Part shown: in pieces, positions 53,118 through 63,949 of the stretch | How positions within the stretch are numbered: the first letter of the stretch is position 1 | How the letters are laid out: each line of letters begins with the position of its first letter | Position numbers and translations under genes: made by a program | The notes under the pieces: generated by a model | Databases searched by the model: none | Seen by the model: the letters and a program-made list of their open reading frames with translations, nothing else | What the model was told of the DNA's origin: nothing | DNA from: Cyathus striatus | Taxonomy: Eukaryota; Basidiomycota; Agaricomycetes; Agaricales; Nidulariaceae | Assembly (NCBI GenBank): GCA_025738555.1 | Contig: JAOVFP010000013.1 | Location: 2,666,001 to 2,730,000, forward strand | Length of the DNA: 64,000 bases | Direction: 5' to 3'

Positions 53118-53440
53118 TGTCAGAAGTAACAAGAATAAAGAGGGGTTGTTGAGAGGATAGAGGATAATAAAGAGCAAGGAGGGTGATAAGAGAGCAAATA
53201 ACTCAGACACAAACACTGACACAGACACAAGATGGGGAGGAAACTTGTTTGCTACTACCAAGATACAGAGTGTTTGTATACTGAGGCTGTCTACCAAAGT
53301 CCCAACCAAGGTCCATGTAACTAAGGTAACTGACAGCTGTCAATCTGTCAATCACATATCTGTCAATCACAGAACTGTCAAGTATGACAGGTGACAAGTG
53401 ACAGCTGTCAAAGAAGCTGTGCAACCCTGAATATCTAACA
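53118..53440 (-). mobile_element. LTR-A at the LTR-F end
   Basis: 323 bp, complete ends, no matching flanks; it abuts an opposite LTR-A fragment. Confidence 0.88.
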
Positions 53441-53621
53441 GGCTGTGCTTTCTTGTATATATAAACCCCTTGTACTTTGGTAGATGTTAACGAGTTTCCT
53501 CCCCATCTTGTGTCTGTGTCAGTGTTTGTGTCTGAGTTATTTGTTCTCTCATCACCCTCCTTGCTCCTTTATTACTCTCTATCCTCTCAACCACCCTCCT
53601 TTATTCTTGTTACTTCTGACA
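53441..53621 (+). mobile_element. LTR-A 3' fragment
   Basis: Begins GGCTGTGCTTTCTTG (the same subtype as 5670-5976) and runs to TTCTGACA. Confidence 0.88.
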
Positions 53622-53956
53622 CCAACTACACAACATTTCATTCAGAGTACTGTTTGATGGGGCTAGCTCTATGTTGGTAGTTTCATCAACTACTACCTGG
53701 ACTGAGCTTCTGCATAAAATTGAAAATATGATATCTCTTGCCCCCAAGAATGTTCAGGTGGCCTATTGTACAGATGCTTATACCCACTTCTCATCTGAGC
53801 TTCATTATAATGAGCTTGTTACACAGGTTATGAAAGCTATACTAGAATATGGGAAGTCTAGGTCCAAGAAAGAGTTTTATGTTGACCTGAAGGATATAAG
53901 TGGTGGGAAGAAAGGTAGAAAGGCAGCAAAGAACTCAAAGGAGGATGGAAAGAAGC

Positions 53957-54620
53957 TGTTATGACCATGCCCCTAGCCTGACTTGGCAGCAGAGTACGAG
54001 AGGGTGACTGCAGAGAAACGAGGGGTGAGTATTAGACGAAGGCAGAGAACAATAATTCATGGGGTAGGACTTTGGCTTCAGCTTATGTACTGCACCCCTG
54101 GGATTCCTGGTCCTAGATTTTGGAGTAAGGGCAAGCCCTTCGGAGAAGACAAGAGACAAGAAGACAAGAGGTGTAACTCAAGTCAGACAAAAGGGTGAGG
54201 ACATAGTTCAATACAAAACTAAAGACTAAGTACAAATCAAGTGCTGCTTAAATACTAGAGACTTGGAATAAGTAAAGGCTGCTGGCCAAGGCCAGTGGAG
54301 AAGTATGGTCAGGGTAGGCATATGTAGAATAAAGACTATAACTAATTAAATATATTAAAATGTGTCAGAGAAGTGAGCACATGTGGCAGTGTAAGGTGAA
54401 ACTGATAGTGGCATACTTAAGAATGATCAGTGACTCACTATGAATGTATACTACAATAACTGAGGGGATAGCTCAGTAGAACGGAGAAAAGGAAACAAGA
54501 GTAATCTATGTATAGTAATCAATAAGTAATATTAAGAGCATAAGCAAAGTCCAGAGTAACAAAGGGAAATGGCAGAGTAATGGGCTGGAGGTCTGGAGGT
54601 AGGTGATATGGGATATGACA
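53957..54620 (-). mobile_element. Solo LTR-E copy 3
   Basis: 664 bp, ends TGTTATGACC and GATATGACA; flanks GAAGC and GAAGT agree at four of five bases. It interrupts the PB1-like gene after a lysine-rich stretch. Confidence 0.85.
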
Positions 54621-55518
54621 GAAGTGCAAGAAGGTATACTGTATTGTTTTATTTGAATTTATCAGTACCACTACTGATTAAGCTTTGAAGGCTCAAGCTG
54701 TTAATACTGATGACAGTGAGCTGTTGGGTAATGAAGATTCTCAAAAACTGAAGAAATTGAGCCCAATGCAATAGACAACCAAGATACTAGAGGTCAACTT
54801 ATATTCAAAGCATCATGGTTATTCCTGTCTTCCAAAAGCCTCAGGTGGTTGCTATCATCTAACTAAACAGAATGCAGAATCATGGGCTTTGTTTTGTGTA
54901 GGTTTTATCTCACTGTCACTGGTTCTGTGCACCTCACTAATAATATTGTTATGATAGGCTAGGGGATATGAATCACTGACTAAGCCTCCTGACAAGCTAA
55001 AAATAGGAGATTATGAAACACTGCCGAAACCTTCAAGTGCAATGAAACCAGAGAAGCATTCACCTAAACCTGTGCATGGTTATATTCCACAAAACATAGG
55101 GTATCCATCAATGCCATTCATGCCAGTTCCCTCCCCTTTCTATTTCCCTGGATTTGGTCCATGGGGACCATCTCCTTCATCACCCTCTCCCTTCTTTCCC
55201 CCTCAAGTTCACTATAGAGCTGATCTCATACCAAGCTCTGATCCCCCAGAAGATTTAGAGGATGATACCTTATTCCCACACATTGGTGCTTGGCTTGTGC
55301 TACTGAATAATAACCCAGGTGGAGATGGACACAACTTTGCATTATTTATGCAATTTTTTGTTGATTTGAAATACTTCCATATCAGTGATGTTGCTGATAG
55401 TGATTTTACAGCTGAATCATTAGTGAAGGCCTCAGCCTGAGTATGGCTCCTGGAACAGCAGGAAAATTGCTTAGATCTGTAAGGAATGAAATGAAATCAA
55501 TTTGGAAGGAGGTCAAAC

Positions 55519-55756
55519 TATTAGAATAGCAAAGTGACCACACCAGGGTTTGAACCTGGGACCTATCTGATAGTTTCAGAGTGCTCTAACCAACTGAGCT
55601 ATATGGTCTTGTTCAAGTGAAAGTTGGGTTGTATTATATATATCCAAGGACCAAGTGTGTTATTCCTGTCAAGAGCCTCTGTGTATTACTGGGTAGGCAT
55701 ATATGGAATACTCAGGGACTCTACCTGTCACATGACTAATACATCATCATGCAACA
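55519..55756 (-). mobile_element. Family T tRNA-bearing LTR, copy 4
   Basis: 238 bp, duplication CAAAC (55514-55518 and 55757-55761), inserted just after the SAM-like piece. Confidence 0.87.
55536..55608 (-). tRNA. tRNA-like module in T4
   Basis: Same 73-nt module as T2 by eye, with intact acceptor, D and T arms and a non-canonical anticodon loop. Confidence 0.72.
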
Positions 55757-56218
55757 CAAACATGCTAAAGACACAAAGCAATCATGTTACCAATAGTAAA
55801 TAATAGTTAGCATTTTATTACACCCCACTCATATATATATATTTAAATATTATTCTACTATATTTCATAACCACATTCTAAATACCAACCATGAGCATTC
55901 CAGGAAGTAACTGTCCAAACTGCTTCATTCAGAAGCAGGTAAACATCATGGTCATCATCACCCCACATTAAGGCTGCACATGGATGGCTAGTATCTGAAT
56001 ACCCACAGATATTATCCGAATTTAGCCAAGTTTGGATGGATCCAAATAATTTCCCATGGGTATTTGGATATTTTTAGCTCATCTGGGGCACTCATCTAAA
56101 TTTACTGTATTAGCTCAGGAACCTAGCCACATTAGTGGAAATATCGAATTTGTTCATTCCAAAGACTGTGTACTTAGACTTAAATATATGTGCTATATAT
56201 TAGACCTTGTATAAAATT
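55757..56218. other. Unassigned spacer
   Basis: AT-rich; no gene or known repeat recognised. Confidence 0.4.
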
Positions 56219-56256
56219 TGTTAGATATTCAGGGTTGCACAGCTTCTTTGACAGCT
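56219..56256 (+). mobile_element. LTR-A 5' stub
   Basis: First 38 nt of an LTR-A, cut by an opposite LTR-A. Confidence 0.85.
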
Positions 56257-56895
56257 TGTCAGAAGTAACAAGAATAAAAGAGGGTGGTTGAGAGGATAGA
56301 GAGTAATAAGGAGCAAAGAGTGTGATAAAGAGCAAATAACTCAGACACAAACACTAACACAGACACAAGATGGGGAGGAAACTTGTTAACTACTACCAAG
56401 TTACAGAGTGTATATATATACTGAGGGTGTCTACCAAAGTCCCAACCAAGGTCCATGTAACTAAGGTAACTGACAGCTGTCAATCTATCAATCACAGAAC
56501 TGTCAAGTATGACAGGTGACAAGTGACAGCTGTGTTAGATATTCTGGGTTGCACAGCTTCTTTGACAGCTGTCACATGTCACCTGTCATACTTGACAGTT
56601 CTGTGATTGACAGATATGTGATTGACAGATTGACAGCTGTCAGTTACCTTAGTTACATGGACCTTGGTTGGGACTTTGGTAGACACTCTCAGTATATATA
56701 AACACTCTGTAACTTAGTAGTAGTTAACAAGTTTCCTCCCCATCTTGTGTCAGTGTCAGTGTTTGTGTCTGAGTTATTTGCTCTTTATCACACTCTTTGC
56801 TCCCTTATTACTCTCTATCCTCTCAACTACCCTCTTTTATTCTTGTTACTTCTGACAAGCTGTCAAAGAAGCTGTGCAACCCTGAATATCTAACA
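56257..56895 (-). mobile_element. LTR-A with nested LTR-A
   Basis: Complete minus LTR-A (TGTCAGAAGTAAC...AATATCTAACA) split at 56533 by a plus LTR-A. Confidence 0.9.
56533..56857 (+). mobile_element. Solo LTR-A, nested
   Basis: 325 bp, duplication AGCTG, inserted in the palindrome GACAGCTGTC of the host LTR-A. Confidence 0.95.
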
Positions 56896-58304
56896 CCATG
56901 AAAGCACAGAAGGTCTGGAAGCATTTCACAGGAGAAGCCAAGAAACCTGCGGAAGGCTCGACTGGACCAACTGGACTTGAAGCATGGCAAGAAAAGGAGG
57001 ATTTGGCATACTTGACAGTTCTGTGATTGACAGATCCTTGATTGACAGTTCTGTGATTGACAGATATGTGATTGACAGATTGACAGCTGTCAGTTACCTT
57101 AGTTACATGGACCTTGGTTGGGACTTTGGTAGACACTCTCAGTATATATAAACACTCTGTAACTTGGTAGTAGTTAACAAGTTTCCTCCCCATCTTGTGT
57201 CTGTGTCAGTGTTTGTGTCTGAGTTATTTGCTCTCTCATCACCCTTCTTGCTCCTTTATTACTCTCTATCCTCTCAACCACCCTCCTTTATTCTTGTTAC
57301 TTCTGACACTTGGAGTACAAGAAGTTAAAGTCAATGGGTATTTTGATTAATGACGATGAGTACTGCAGTCTTGTTATAAACTTCTTAGAACCACTGCCCG
57401 ACCTATTGACCTATATCTCCCCAGATCGTCGCAAACGTATGTGCCATCGTTAAGACCCTAGAAGACTCAAAGAGTGAACTGGCTGCTACCCCTGCTGTGA
57501 CTTCATCCGATGAAACCACAGATGCTATAGCTGCTACATCGACCGCGCTCGACACCAAGCCTGCTACCAAACACCTACAGGCCCAACTCAAACCAGAGTA
57601 TATGATTCATCTTGTTCTGGAAGAGTGGGATCAGGTGTATGGCGACAAGAAAACTAGGGGGATTGGCAAGGCGAAGGACTCCAAGTCATCTGGAGTCGCA
57701 GCTGCAAGCACCATGGCAAGCGAAAAGCCTGGCTCGAGGGCAGGTGGAGGACATTGCAAACAGGGTTAAAATCGTCGAAACCAGCGTGCCATGGGTGAAT
57801 GTTGGAACTGTGGTGGCCATGGACACAAACAAGACCAATGTCCCTCCCCGAAGAAGGACAATAGCAAGGATGGGCAAGGCTCATCCAACGTCAAGCCCAA
57901 ACCACCATTCGGGAAGAACAGTGGGTCCGCGTCCACAGCAGCTAGCCTCGATGAGATAGCTGGTGCATGGACGGTTTTCTATCCAGATAATACACCACTT
58001 GAAGGAGATGGGGTTAATAGTATCCTTGCTGAGCCTTTCCCAAATCACACGTTTGCAATGGGAGCCTGTTGGACTGAGGTCGATGAAGTTTTTCCCTACC
58101 ATGATGATGAAGAGGGCACCACGGTACTTGATAACAAAGAGGTTATGAACCTATTGCAGGTTAGGATGTCGAAGGCTGTTGAAAACATAGCCACTGCCAC
58201 CGCTGCTGGAGCAAAACTGGACCCTTGCGACCTCTATGACTCTGGTGCGTCGCACCATATGTCCCCTTTCCGTGACAACTTCATAACGTTTACAGCCATT
58301 TACT
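56896..58304 (+). pseudogene. Copia K6 gag and protease fragment
   Basis: Gag start at 56898 (MKAQKVWKHFTGEAKKPAE), interrupted by a 5'-truncated LTR-A (57007-57308), then LEYKKLKSMGILINDDEY, PEYMIHLVLEEWDQVYGDKK, and in another frame MGECWNCGGHGHKQDQCPSP (CX2CX4HX4C knuckle). It ends with the protease motif LYDSGASHHMSPFRDNF. GC content is higher than in K1-K3, so it is a different copia family. It stops at about 58304 where LTR-like sequence begins. Confidence 0.8.
57007..57308 (+). mobile_element. 5'-truncated LTR-A in K6 gag
   Basis: Begins CATACTTGACAG, lacking the first 50 or so bases of LTR-A, and ends TTCTGACA; flanks TTTGG and CTTGG agree at four of five bases. Confidence 0.85.
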
Positions 58305-58553
58305 TTCAAATTTTCTGTCTATTTAAGTTGATTAGAAAGCGAGACAGCTCTCCTCAGAACTTTGCTATCCTTGCAAGAACCTGAGGTGAGCTGTGCCCAC
58401 ATATTACTAGATGTATCATATACTTACATTATCCTTGTGAGAACCTACTCTAGTACTTACTAGTACTTACATACTCAATAGGTAATATATAGAACTTGCT
58501 ATCCTTGCGAGAACCTGAGTACTTACATACTGATAGCTCACAGGTTATGAGCC
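58305..58553 (+). mobile_element. LTR 3' part of a third copia family
   Basis: TATA-like CTATTTAAG near 58320, repeated ATCCTTG(C/T)GAGAACCT motifs, and end GATAGCTCACA followed by a primer site. Likely the end of a copia LTR; its start is not visible. Confidence 0.6.
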
Positions 58554-58569
58554 CCAGCCCCTGCTGATT
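58554..58569 (+). promoter_or_regulatory. Primer-binding site, half initiator-Met tRNA type
   Basis: GGTTATGAGCCCC after CTCACA; complements an initiator tRNA-Met anticodon arm of the GGGCTCATAACC type. The single-base difference from the LTR-B site suggests separate ancestry. Confidence 0.7.
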
Positions 58570-58659
58570 ATTACACTAAGAAGAATATTACAAGTTTACA
58601 ATAGCATGCTATGTCAACCAATAACAACATTGGACTGAACTTTGCTCAAGGTGTTGATT

Positions 58660-58912
58660 GTCTTGATAGCACCAGAGATATTTATAGAAGATCGCATATA
58701 CTATTACCTACACTACAATGCATATTTACTGTGCTTCTACATTAAGAACACATGTAATACATATGGCCAAACTGTGCAACTGTGCCTGTAGTCTTGATGA
58801 GTAACGTATGTTGATATGCATGGTGTCTGCATTGTAGGTCATGTGACTAATCACATGACATAGATAAGATAATAATTAGATAAAAGATTAGATAAGTATC
58901 GAAATCCTAACA
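58660..58912 (-). mobile_element. LTR-D, 3' LTR of gypsy G3 (partial)
   Basis: Minus sense TGTTAGGATTTCG... from 58912 down, matching LTR-D at 47587 as far as the TATA region. Directly preceded by the purine tract AAAGGAGGGGTAA (minus, 58913-58925). The far end is uncertain. Confidence 0.75.
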
Positions 58913-59129
58913 TTACCCCTCCTTTAAAGGTCGTGTCCTCACGACATTTCAATTGATTCTTCTTGTCTTTGGGGTCATTCATGAATTTGAAGAATAATTT
59001 GAGGAATATAATGACCAAGTATAAATATGGCCATGCAGAGGATGAAGATTACAATAACATAGATGAGGAGAGTGATATTGTTAGAGAGCATGTTTTAATA
59101 ATTACAGATGATGAAAAGTTTCATCATAT

Positions 59130-59395
59130 TTATATATTTGGGCATTCTGGATTTTCCTGATGAAATTTATTTAATAAACTTTTAGATCTGTTTAATGACA
59201 TAATTGGTTCCCATGTACAATGATCATAAGAATAGCCCTTCCATTTAATTTTATATAGAACTTTCTTCTGATTTATTTTCCATGCTAAAACTACTTCTAC
59301 TTTGTATTGTTCCTGATCATCAACAAGAATAGCTGGTGGTGGTTTCGGCTTCTGTTGTGATTTGTATTGTGCAGGTACATATTTAGTCAATAATT
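59130..59395 (-). pseudogene. Gypsy G3 integrase chromodomain end
   Basis: VEVVLAWKINQKKVLYKIKW, KGYSYDHCTWEPIMSLNRS: a chromodomain with its aromatic residues, preceded by a basic proline-rich linker. In G3 it follows the integrase core after removal of the nested K7 (59396-61473). Confidence 0.88.
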
Positions 59396-59752
59396 TGTCA
59401 GAAGTAACAAGAATAGAGGGGGTGGATGGAGAGAGAATAGAGAATAACAGAGAGCAAGGAAGGTAATAAGGAAGTGAATAACTCAGACACAAACACTGAC
59501 ACAGACACAAGATGGGGAGGAAACTTGTTAACTACTACCAAGTTACAGAGTGTTTATATATACTGAGGGTGTCTACCAAAGTCCCAACCAAGGTCCATGT
59601 AACTAAGGTAACTGACAGCTGTCAATCTGTCAATCACATATCTGTCAATCACAGAACTGTCAATCAAGGATCTGTCAATCACAGAACTGTCAAGTATGAC
59701 AGGTGACAAGTGACAGCTGTCAAAGAAGCTGTGCAACCCTGAATATCTAACA
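59396..59752 (-). mobile_element. 3' LTR (LTR-A) of K7
   Basis: 357 bp; adjoins the purine tract on its right side. Confidence 0.95.
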
Positions 59753-59856
59753 CTCCCACCTTGCACAGCTAGTACAACCAAACTCCCACCTAATCCAACA
59801 CAAGTCCATATAATCTATAGTCCAATCCAACACAAGTCCATACAATCCAAAGTCCA

Positions 59857-60942
59857 TCAAAGAACAATAGGGTGGGGCCAACCTTCATTAGCCTCTCCAG
59901 AGAAATACTGTCTAGCCATAGATGCATTGAGATGAGGGGATGAAGGAGGGGAGTTGCTGGGAGAGTGAATGGGTGAAGACAAGAAATGATAAGCAGCATT
60001 GGCCTGCTGCATAGATCTGTTGTGAGAAGAGTTGGACATGATCCAATCCTTGACCTCTTGAGGCATGTCATACATGCACCTAGCAGCAACATGACCAGTT
60101 CTTCCACACCTATGGCAGGCCCCTTCATTAGTGGGATTGCACCATCTAAAACCCTTGGAGTCCACTAGAGAAGGACTCCCACCTAATCCTGATGGTCCTG
60201 CATGACTCCCACCTAATCCTGATGATCCTGCATGTCCTTGAAACCTAACACCTTGATGACCAGAACCAGAGTGATCATGACCTGAACCTGTAACACCACT
60301 AAATGCCTGTCTTCTCTGAGTAGAAGCAGCAAGACCAGAGATGGAAGAGATGGAAGTGGAAGTGGGGTCCATATCTGCAGAAGTGGCAGACTTAAGTAAA
60401 ACCTTCAAATCCTCCAAGGTGACATCATCCTTTCTGGCAAGAATGGCAGTCCTAATAGAATGAAAGGACTCATCCAGATTCATGAGAATAACATCAACAA
60501 CTTCAGTGTTGTTGTCAATGGTGCAGCCTAATGCAGAGAGCTTCTTGGAAGCTGCAATAACAGACTGAATGTAGAAGTCAATAGGCTTGGCAGTGTCATG
60601 GTGAACACTGTAAAACTCCTTCCTGTACTGCATCCTGGTACCAACAGTTGACTTCTCAAAATGGCCTTTGAGTGTGTCCCAAGCTGCCTTTCCAGATGTG
60701 AGATCCTCAATAAGATACTGGTAGTCATCATGGACTTTGCCATAAATATAGGCCACCAGCTGTTTGTCTAGAGCCTTCCACTTTTTCAATTCAGTGGGAT
60801 CTTCAGGAGGAGAGTCAGAGGAGACTCCTTCAATGCCTGCACCTAAAAAGAACATGTTCATCTTTTTAACCCATAAGTGCCAGTTGTTGGAGGTGAGGAT
60901 GGGAATATTGGCCATAAGTCCAGCAGCATTGTTGAGAGACAT
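59857..60942 (-). CDS. Copia Gag polyprotein of K7
   Basis: An uninterrupted 361-codon frame starting MSLNNAAGLMANIPILTSNN. The N-terminal two thirds look like a UBN2-type copia capsid (NWHLWVKKMNMFFLGAGIEG, LTSGKAAWDTLKGHFEKSTV, DVILMNLDESFHSIRTAIL). A glycine/histidine-rich spacer and a zinc knuckle CHRCGRTGHVAARC follow near residue 280, then a serine/proline-rich tail ending WPHPIVL. It would bind and package element RNA. The stop lies just upstream of the purine tract, so pol was cleanly lost. This is the best-preserved coding sequence in the window. Confidence 0.92.
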   Translation of the reverse strand: MSLNNAAGLMANIPILTSNNWHLWVKKMNMFFLGAGIEGVSSDSPPEDPTELKKWKALDKQLVAYIYGKVHDDYQYLIEDLTSGKAAWDTLKGHFEKSTVGTRMQYRKEFYSVHHDTAKPIDFYIQSVIAASKKLSALGCTIDNNTEVVDVILMNLDESFHSIRTAILARKDDVTLEDLKVLLKSATSADMDPTSTSISSISGLAASTQRRQAFSGVTGSGHDHSGSGHQGVRFQGHAGSSGLGGSHAGPSGLGGSPSLVDSKGFRWCNPTNEGACHRCGRTGHVAARCMYDMPQEVKDWIMSNSSHNRSMQQANAAYHFLSSPIHSPSNSPPSSPHLNASMARQYFSGEANEGWPHPIVL

Positions 60943-61116
60943 GTTGAGTGGTGAATGAAGTGATGGTGATGTGGTAAGATTGCTGAAAGAAATTGGAGAA
61001 CAAGTGGTTGAACTGAAATGGAAATACCAAAACAGTCAATAGGGAAAGTGTTGTGAAGTGGGTGAATAGCAGTGGTAATATGTTGTGGCAAAAATTAAAA
61101 GGCGGGGCCCATAACC

Positions 61117-61473
61117 TGTCAGAAGTAACAAGAATAGAGGGGGTGGATGGAGAGAGAATAGAGAATAACAGAGAGCAAGGAAGGTAATAAGGAAGTGAAT
61201 AACTCAGACACAAACACTGACACAGACACAAGATGGGGAGGAAACTTGTTAACTACTACCAAGTTACAGAGTGTTTATATATACTGAGGGTGTCTACCAA
61301 AGTCCCAACCAAGGTCCATGTAACTAAGGTAACTGACAGCTGTCAATCTGTCAATCACATATCTGTCAATCACAGAACTGTCAATCAAGGATCTGTCAAT
61401 CACAGAACTGTCAAGTATGACAGGTGACAAGTGACAGCTGTCAAAGAAGCTGTGCAACCCTGAATATCTAACA
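61117..61473 (-). mobile_element. 5' LTR (LTR-A) of K7
   Basis: 357 bp; adjoins the primer site. TATA-like TGTATATATAAACAC-type core lies in mid-LTR. Confidence 0.95.
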
Positions 61474-63949
61474 TAATTGTGTGTTGAATACCAGATATTT
61501 TCAGTTCTAAGTTTTAGGTAATTGAATTTCATATGAAGCTAGGCCAACCTTTTTTATTACTTTAAAAGGTCCATATCATTTGTCATCTAATTTGGCAACA
61601 GGTCTATCAGATTTGATATTAATTCCTTCTACATAAACTAAATCACCAGATTTGTATTTGGGTGATTCATTACAATTTCTATTGTATCCTCTTTTCATTG
61701 CTTCATTTGACAATGTAAGAGCTGCATTTGTGTTTTCTCTGGCTTTTGTTATTGTAGTAATGAATTCTTCAACTCCTATTATTCTAGATATTCTGTTTGG
61801 TCTAATTCCTCTGTAAGGATGATGTCTGTACATTAAATAGAAAGGAGAGTATCCTGTTGCTCTATGTATTGTGTCGTTGTAATTGAATTCTGTTACTGCT
61901 ATCTTATCAGCCCAATTGTCCTGATCATAGTTTACATAAATCCTGAGATACTGTTCTATCTCTTGATTTACACATTCTACTTGTCCATTTGTCTGAGGTC
62001 TATATGCAGTTGATAGGTTCATTTTGTTAGATATTCTGGGTTGCACAGCTTCTTTGACAGCTGTCACTTGTCATCTGTCATACTTGACAGTTCTGTGATT
62101 GACAGATCCTTGATTGACAAATATGTGATTGACAGATATGTGATTGACAGATTGACAGCTGTCTGTTACCTTAGTTACATGGACCTTGGTTGGGACTTTG
62201 GTAGACACACTCAGTATATAAACACTCTGTAACTTGATAGTTGTTAACAAGTTTCCTTCCCATCTTGTGTCTGTGTCAGTGTTTGTGTCTGAGTTCTTGC
62301 ACCTTTATCACTCTCTCTTTGCTCCATTATCTCACTCTATTCTCTCATTCACTCTTCTCTATTCTTGTTACTTCTCACACATTTTAACACCTAATCATCT
62401 TGTGAATTCCTTCATGAAATGAGATGCAAATTGCGATCCTCTATCACTAATGACACATTGCGGCATTTCAAAGTTTTTAAATACTTTTTCCAGATAAAGT
62501 TCTGCAACTCCTGGACTATCAATTTCCTTATTACAGGGAATGAAGGCTGCCATTTTAGTAAATCGATTGACTACTACCATTAAGAAATCAAATCCTTGGG
62601 AATATGGAAGTGGTTCAATGAAGTCAATCGATATGGTATGCCAAGGTCCTTCAGGAATACTGTTTGGATTTAATAATCCTACTGGTTTTGATTGATGAAT
62701 ATTTGTCCTTTGACAAGCATCACATCCTGATACATATTTAATTATATCAGATCTTATTCTAGGCCACCAATAATTTCTCATGATTAATTCCTGAGTTTTA
62801 TATTCTCTGTGATGTCCTGATATTGCTGAGTCATGACACAATTTAATTATACATTCTCTTAGTTTAGCATTTTTAGGGATATAAACTTGATCTTTCCAGG
62901 TAATAATTCCTTTGGGTGATTCTGACCAATCTTTGTCCTTAAGGTTAAGCATTTTTATAACTTCCTTGTCTCGATTCTTTCTGGGCTTTCGAACTTGTTC
63001 CATGATATCTTCATCTTCACCATGAACTTCATATGTTTGTCTGAAATGTTCTGGTTTAAGAAGAATAATATCTTCATTATCATGTTTGCCTTGTTCATGT
63101 CCTGCTCTTCGAGATAATAAATCTGCTTTAGTCATTTGACTTCCTGGTTTATGATGCAAAGTATAATGGAATTCTGATAATTCAGTAGACCATTGTGCTT
63201 GTCATTGATTTAGCTTTTGAGGTTTTCGAAAATATTGTAAATTTTTATGATCTGTCCAAATTTCAAATATTTTCTTTGCTCCTAAAAGATACTGTCTCCG
63301 CATATCTAATGCTCTCATTATGGCAAGCATTTCTTTGTCATAGATTTCATAATTCCTTTCTGTTGGACTTAAAGCATGTGATAGGAATGCTATCAGTTTC
63401 CATTTCCCATCATCTTGTTCTTGGGATAATATAGCTCCATTAGCAAAGTCCGAAGAATTAGCTTCAATACAATATTTGCTATTATCATTTGGCATTGCTA
63501 GAATAGGTGCTGATACGATTTTATCTTTTAATTTGGAGAATGCTAATGCTTGACTGAGTTCCCATTTCCATTCATTTTTCCCAGTTAATTCATATAGAGG
63601 TTTTGCTATTTTTGCAAATCCTTGAATGAATCATCAATAGAAATTTTTGAAACCTAGAAATTGTTGTAGTTCTTATTTATTGTTTGGGACTAGCCAGTCA
63701 ACTACTGCTTTTACTTTTCCAGAATCCATTCATACAGAATTCTTTGAAATAATAAGACCAAGGTATTCAACTTCTGCCTTTTTGAAGAAACATTTTTCCG
63801 GTTTAAGGTATAATTCGTGTTCTTCTAGTTTTCTAAGAACTCGTTTTACCATTTTCCTATGTTCTTCTAATGTTTCTGTAAATATGAGAATATCATCCAT
63901 GTAAACAATTACAGTTCCTTCATTAATCTCCATTCTAAAGATATCATTC
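61474..63949 (-). pseudogene. Gypsy G3 RT-RNase H-integrase, interrupted
   Basis: From the right: RT with YMDDILIFTETLEEHRKMVK, RNase H (SSDFANGAILSQEQDD, FLSHALSPTERNYEIYDKEM, EIWTDHKNLQYF), integrase zinc domain (CHDSAISGHHREYKTQELIM, then CDACQRTN), core aspartates in SIDFIEPLP and SDRGSQFASHF, and glutamate in TAYRPQTNGQVE. Solo LTR-A (62025-62379) splits the core, and stops occur near 63727, 63688, 63202, 62397 and 61577. The left end continues to the chromodomain across K7. The right end is cut by element S2. G3 is dead, but its order is intact and shares LTR-D with G4. Confidence 0.9.
62025..62379 (+). mobile_element. Solo LTR-A in G3 integrase
   Basis: 355 bp, duplication CATTT on both sides; variant end TTCTCACA. 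Confidence 0.95.

Larger units (their letters stand above)
51960..55518 (+). pseudogene. Broken host-like gene (PB1-like, proline-rich, SAM-like), split by LTRs
   Basis: Three pieces. 51960-52269: start MGQKGPKKQDP, one stop, then about 85 open codons. 53622-53956: FRVLFDGASSMLVVSSTTTW...LLHKIENMI, resembling a PB1 or ubiquitin-like fold, ending in a lysine-rich stretch. 54621-55518: SGGCYHLTKQNAESWAL, a proline-rich stretch (PFMPVPSPFYFPGFGPWGPS), then FPHIGAWLVLLNNNP and, after a frameshift near 55436, MAPGTAGKLLRSVRNEMKS, resembling a SAM-like end. This order recalls a multi-copy agaricomycete family; not checked. Linking the first piece to the others is inference. Confidence 0.5.
59396..61473 (-). 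mobile_element. K7, a gag-only copia element (LTR-A family)
   Basis: Complete element of 2078 bp: 5' LTR 61117-61473, primer site GGTTATGGGCCCC at 61104-61116, gag 59857-60942, purine tract AAGGTGGGAG at 59753-59762, 3' LTR 59396-59752. Target duplication TAATT on both sides; the empty site restores the G3 frame. Both LTRs are 357 bp and look identical by eye, so insertion is recent. No protease, integrase or RT is present, so it is non-autonomous. It is the only complete element in the window with LTR-A ends. Confidence 0.94.

Noticed and set aside
56219..57308. The LTR-A stub at 56219 and the 3' fragment at 57007 as two halves of one LTR-A
   Set aside because: The outer flanks (AAATT and CTTGG) do not match and the internal break points skip sequence, so a single original insertion is not supported.
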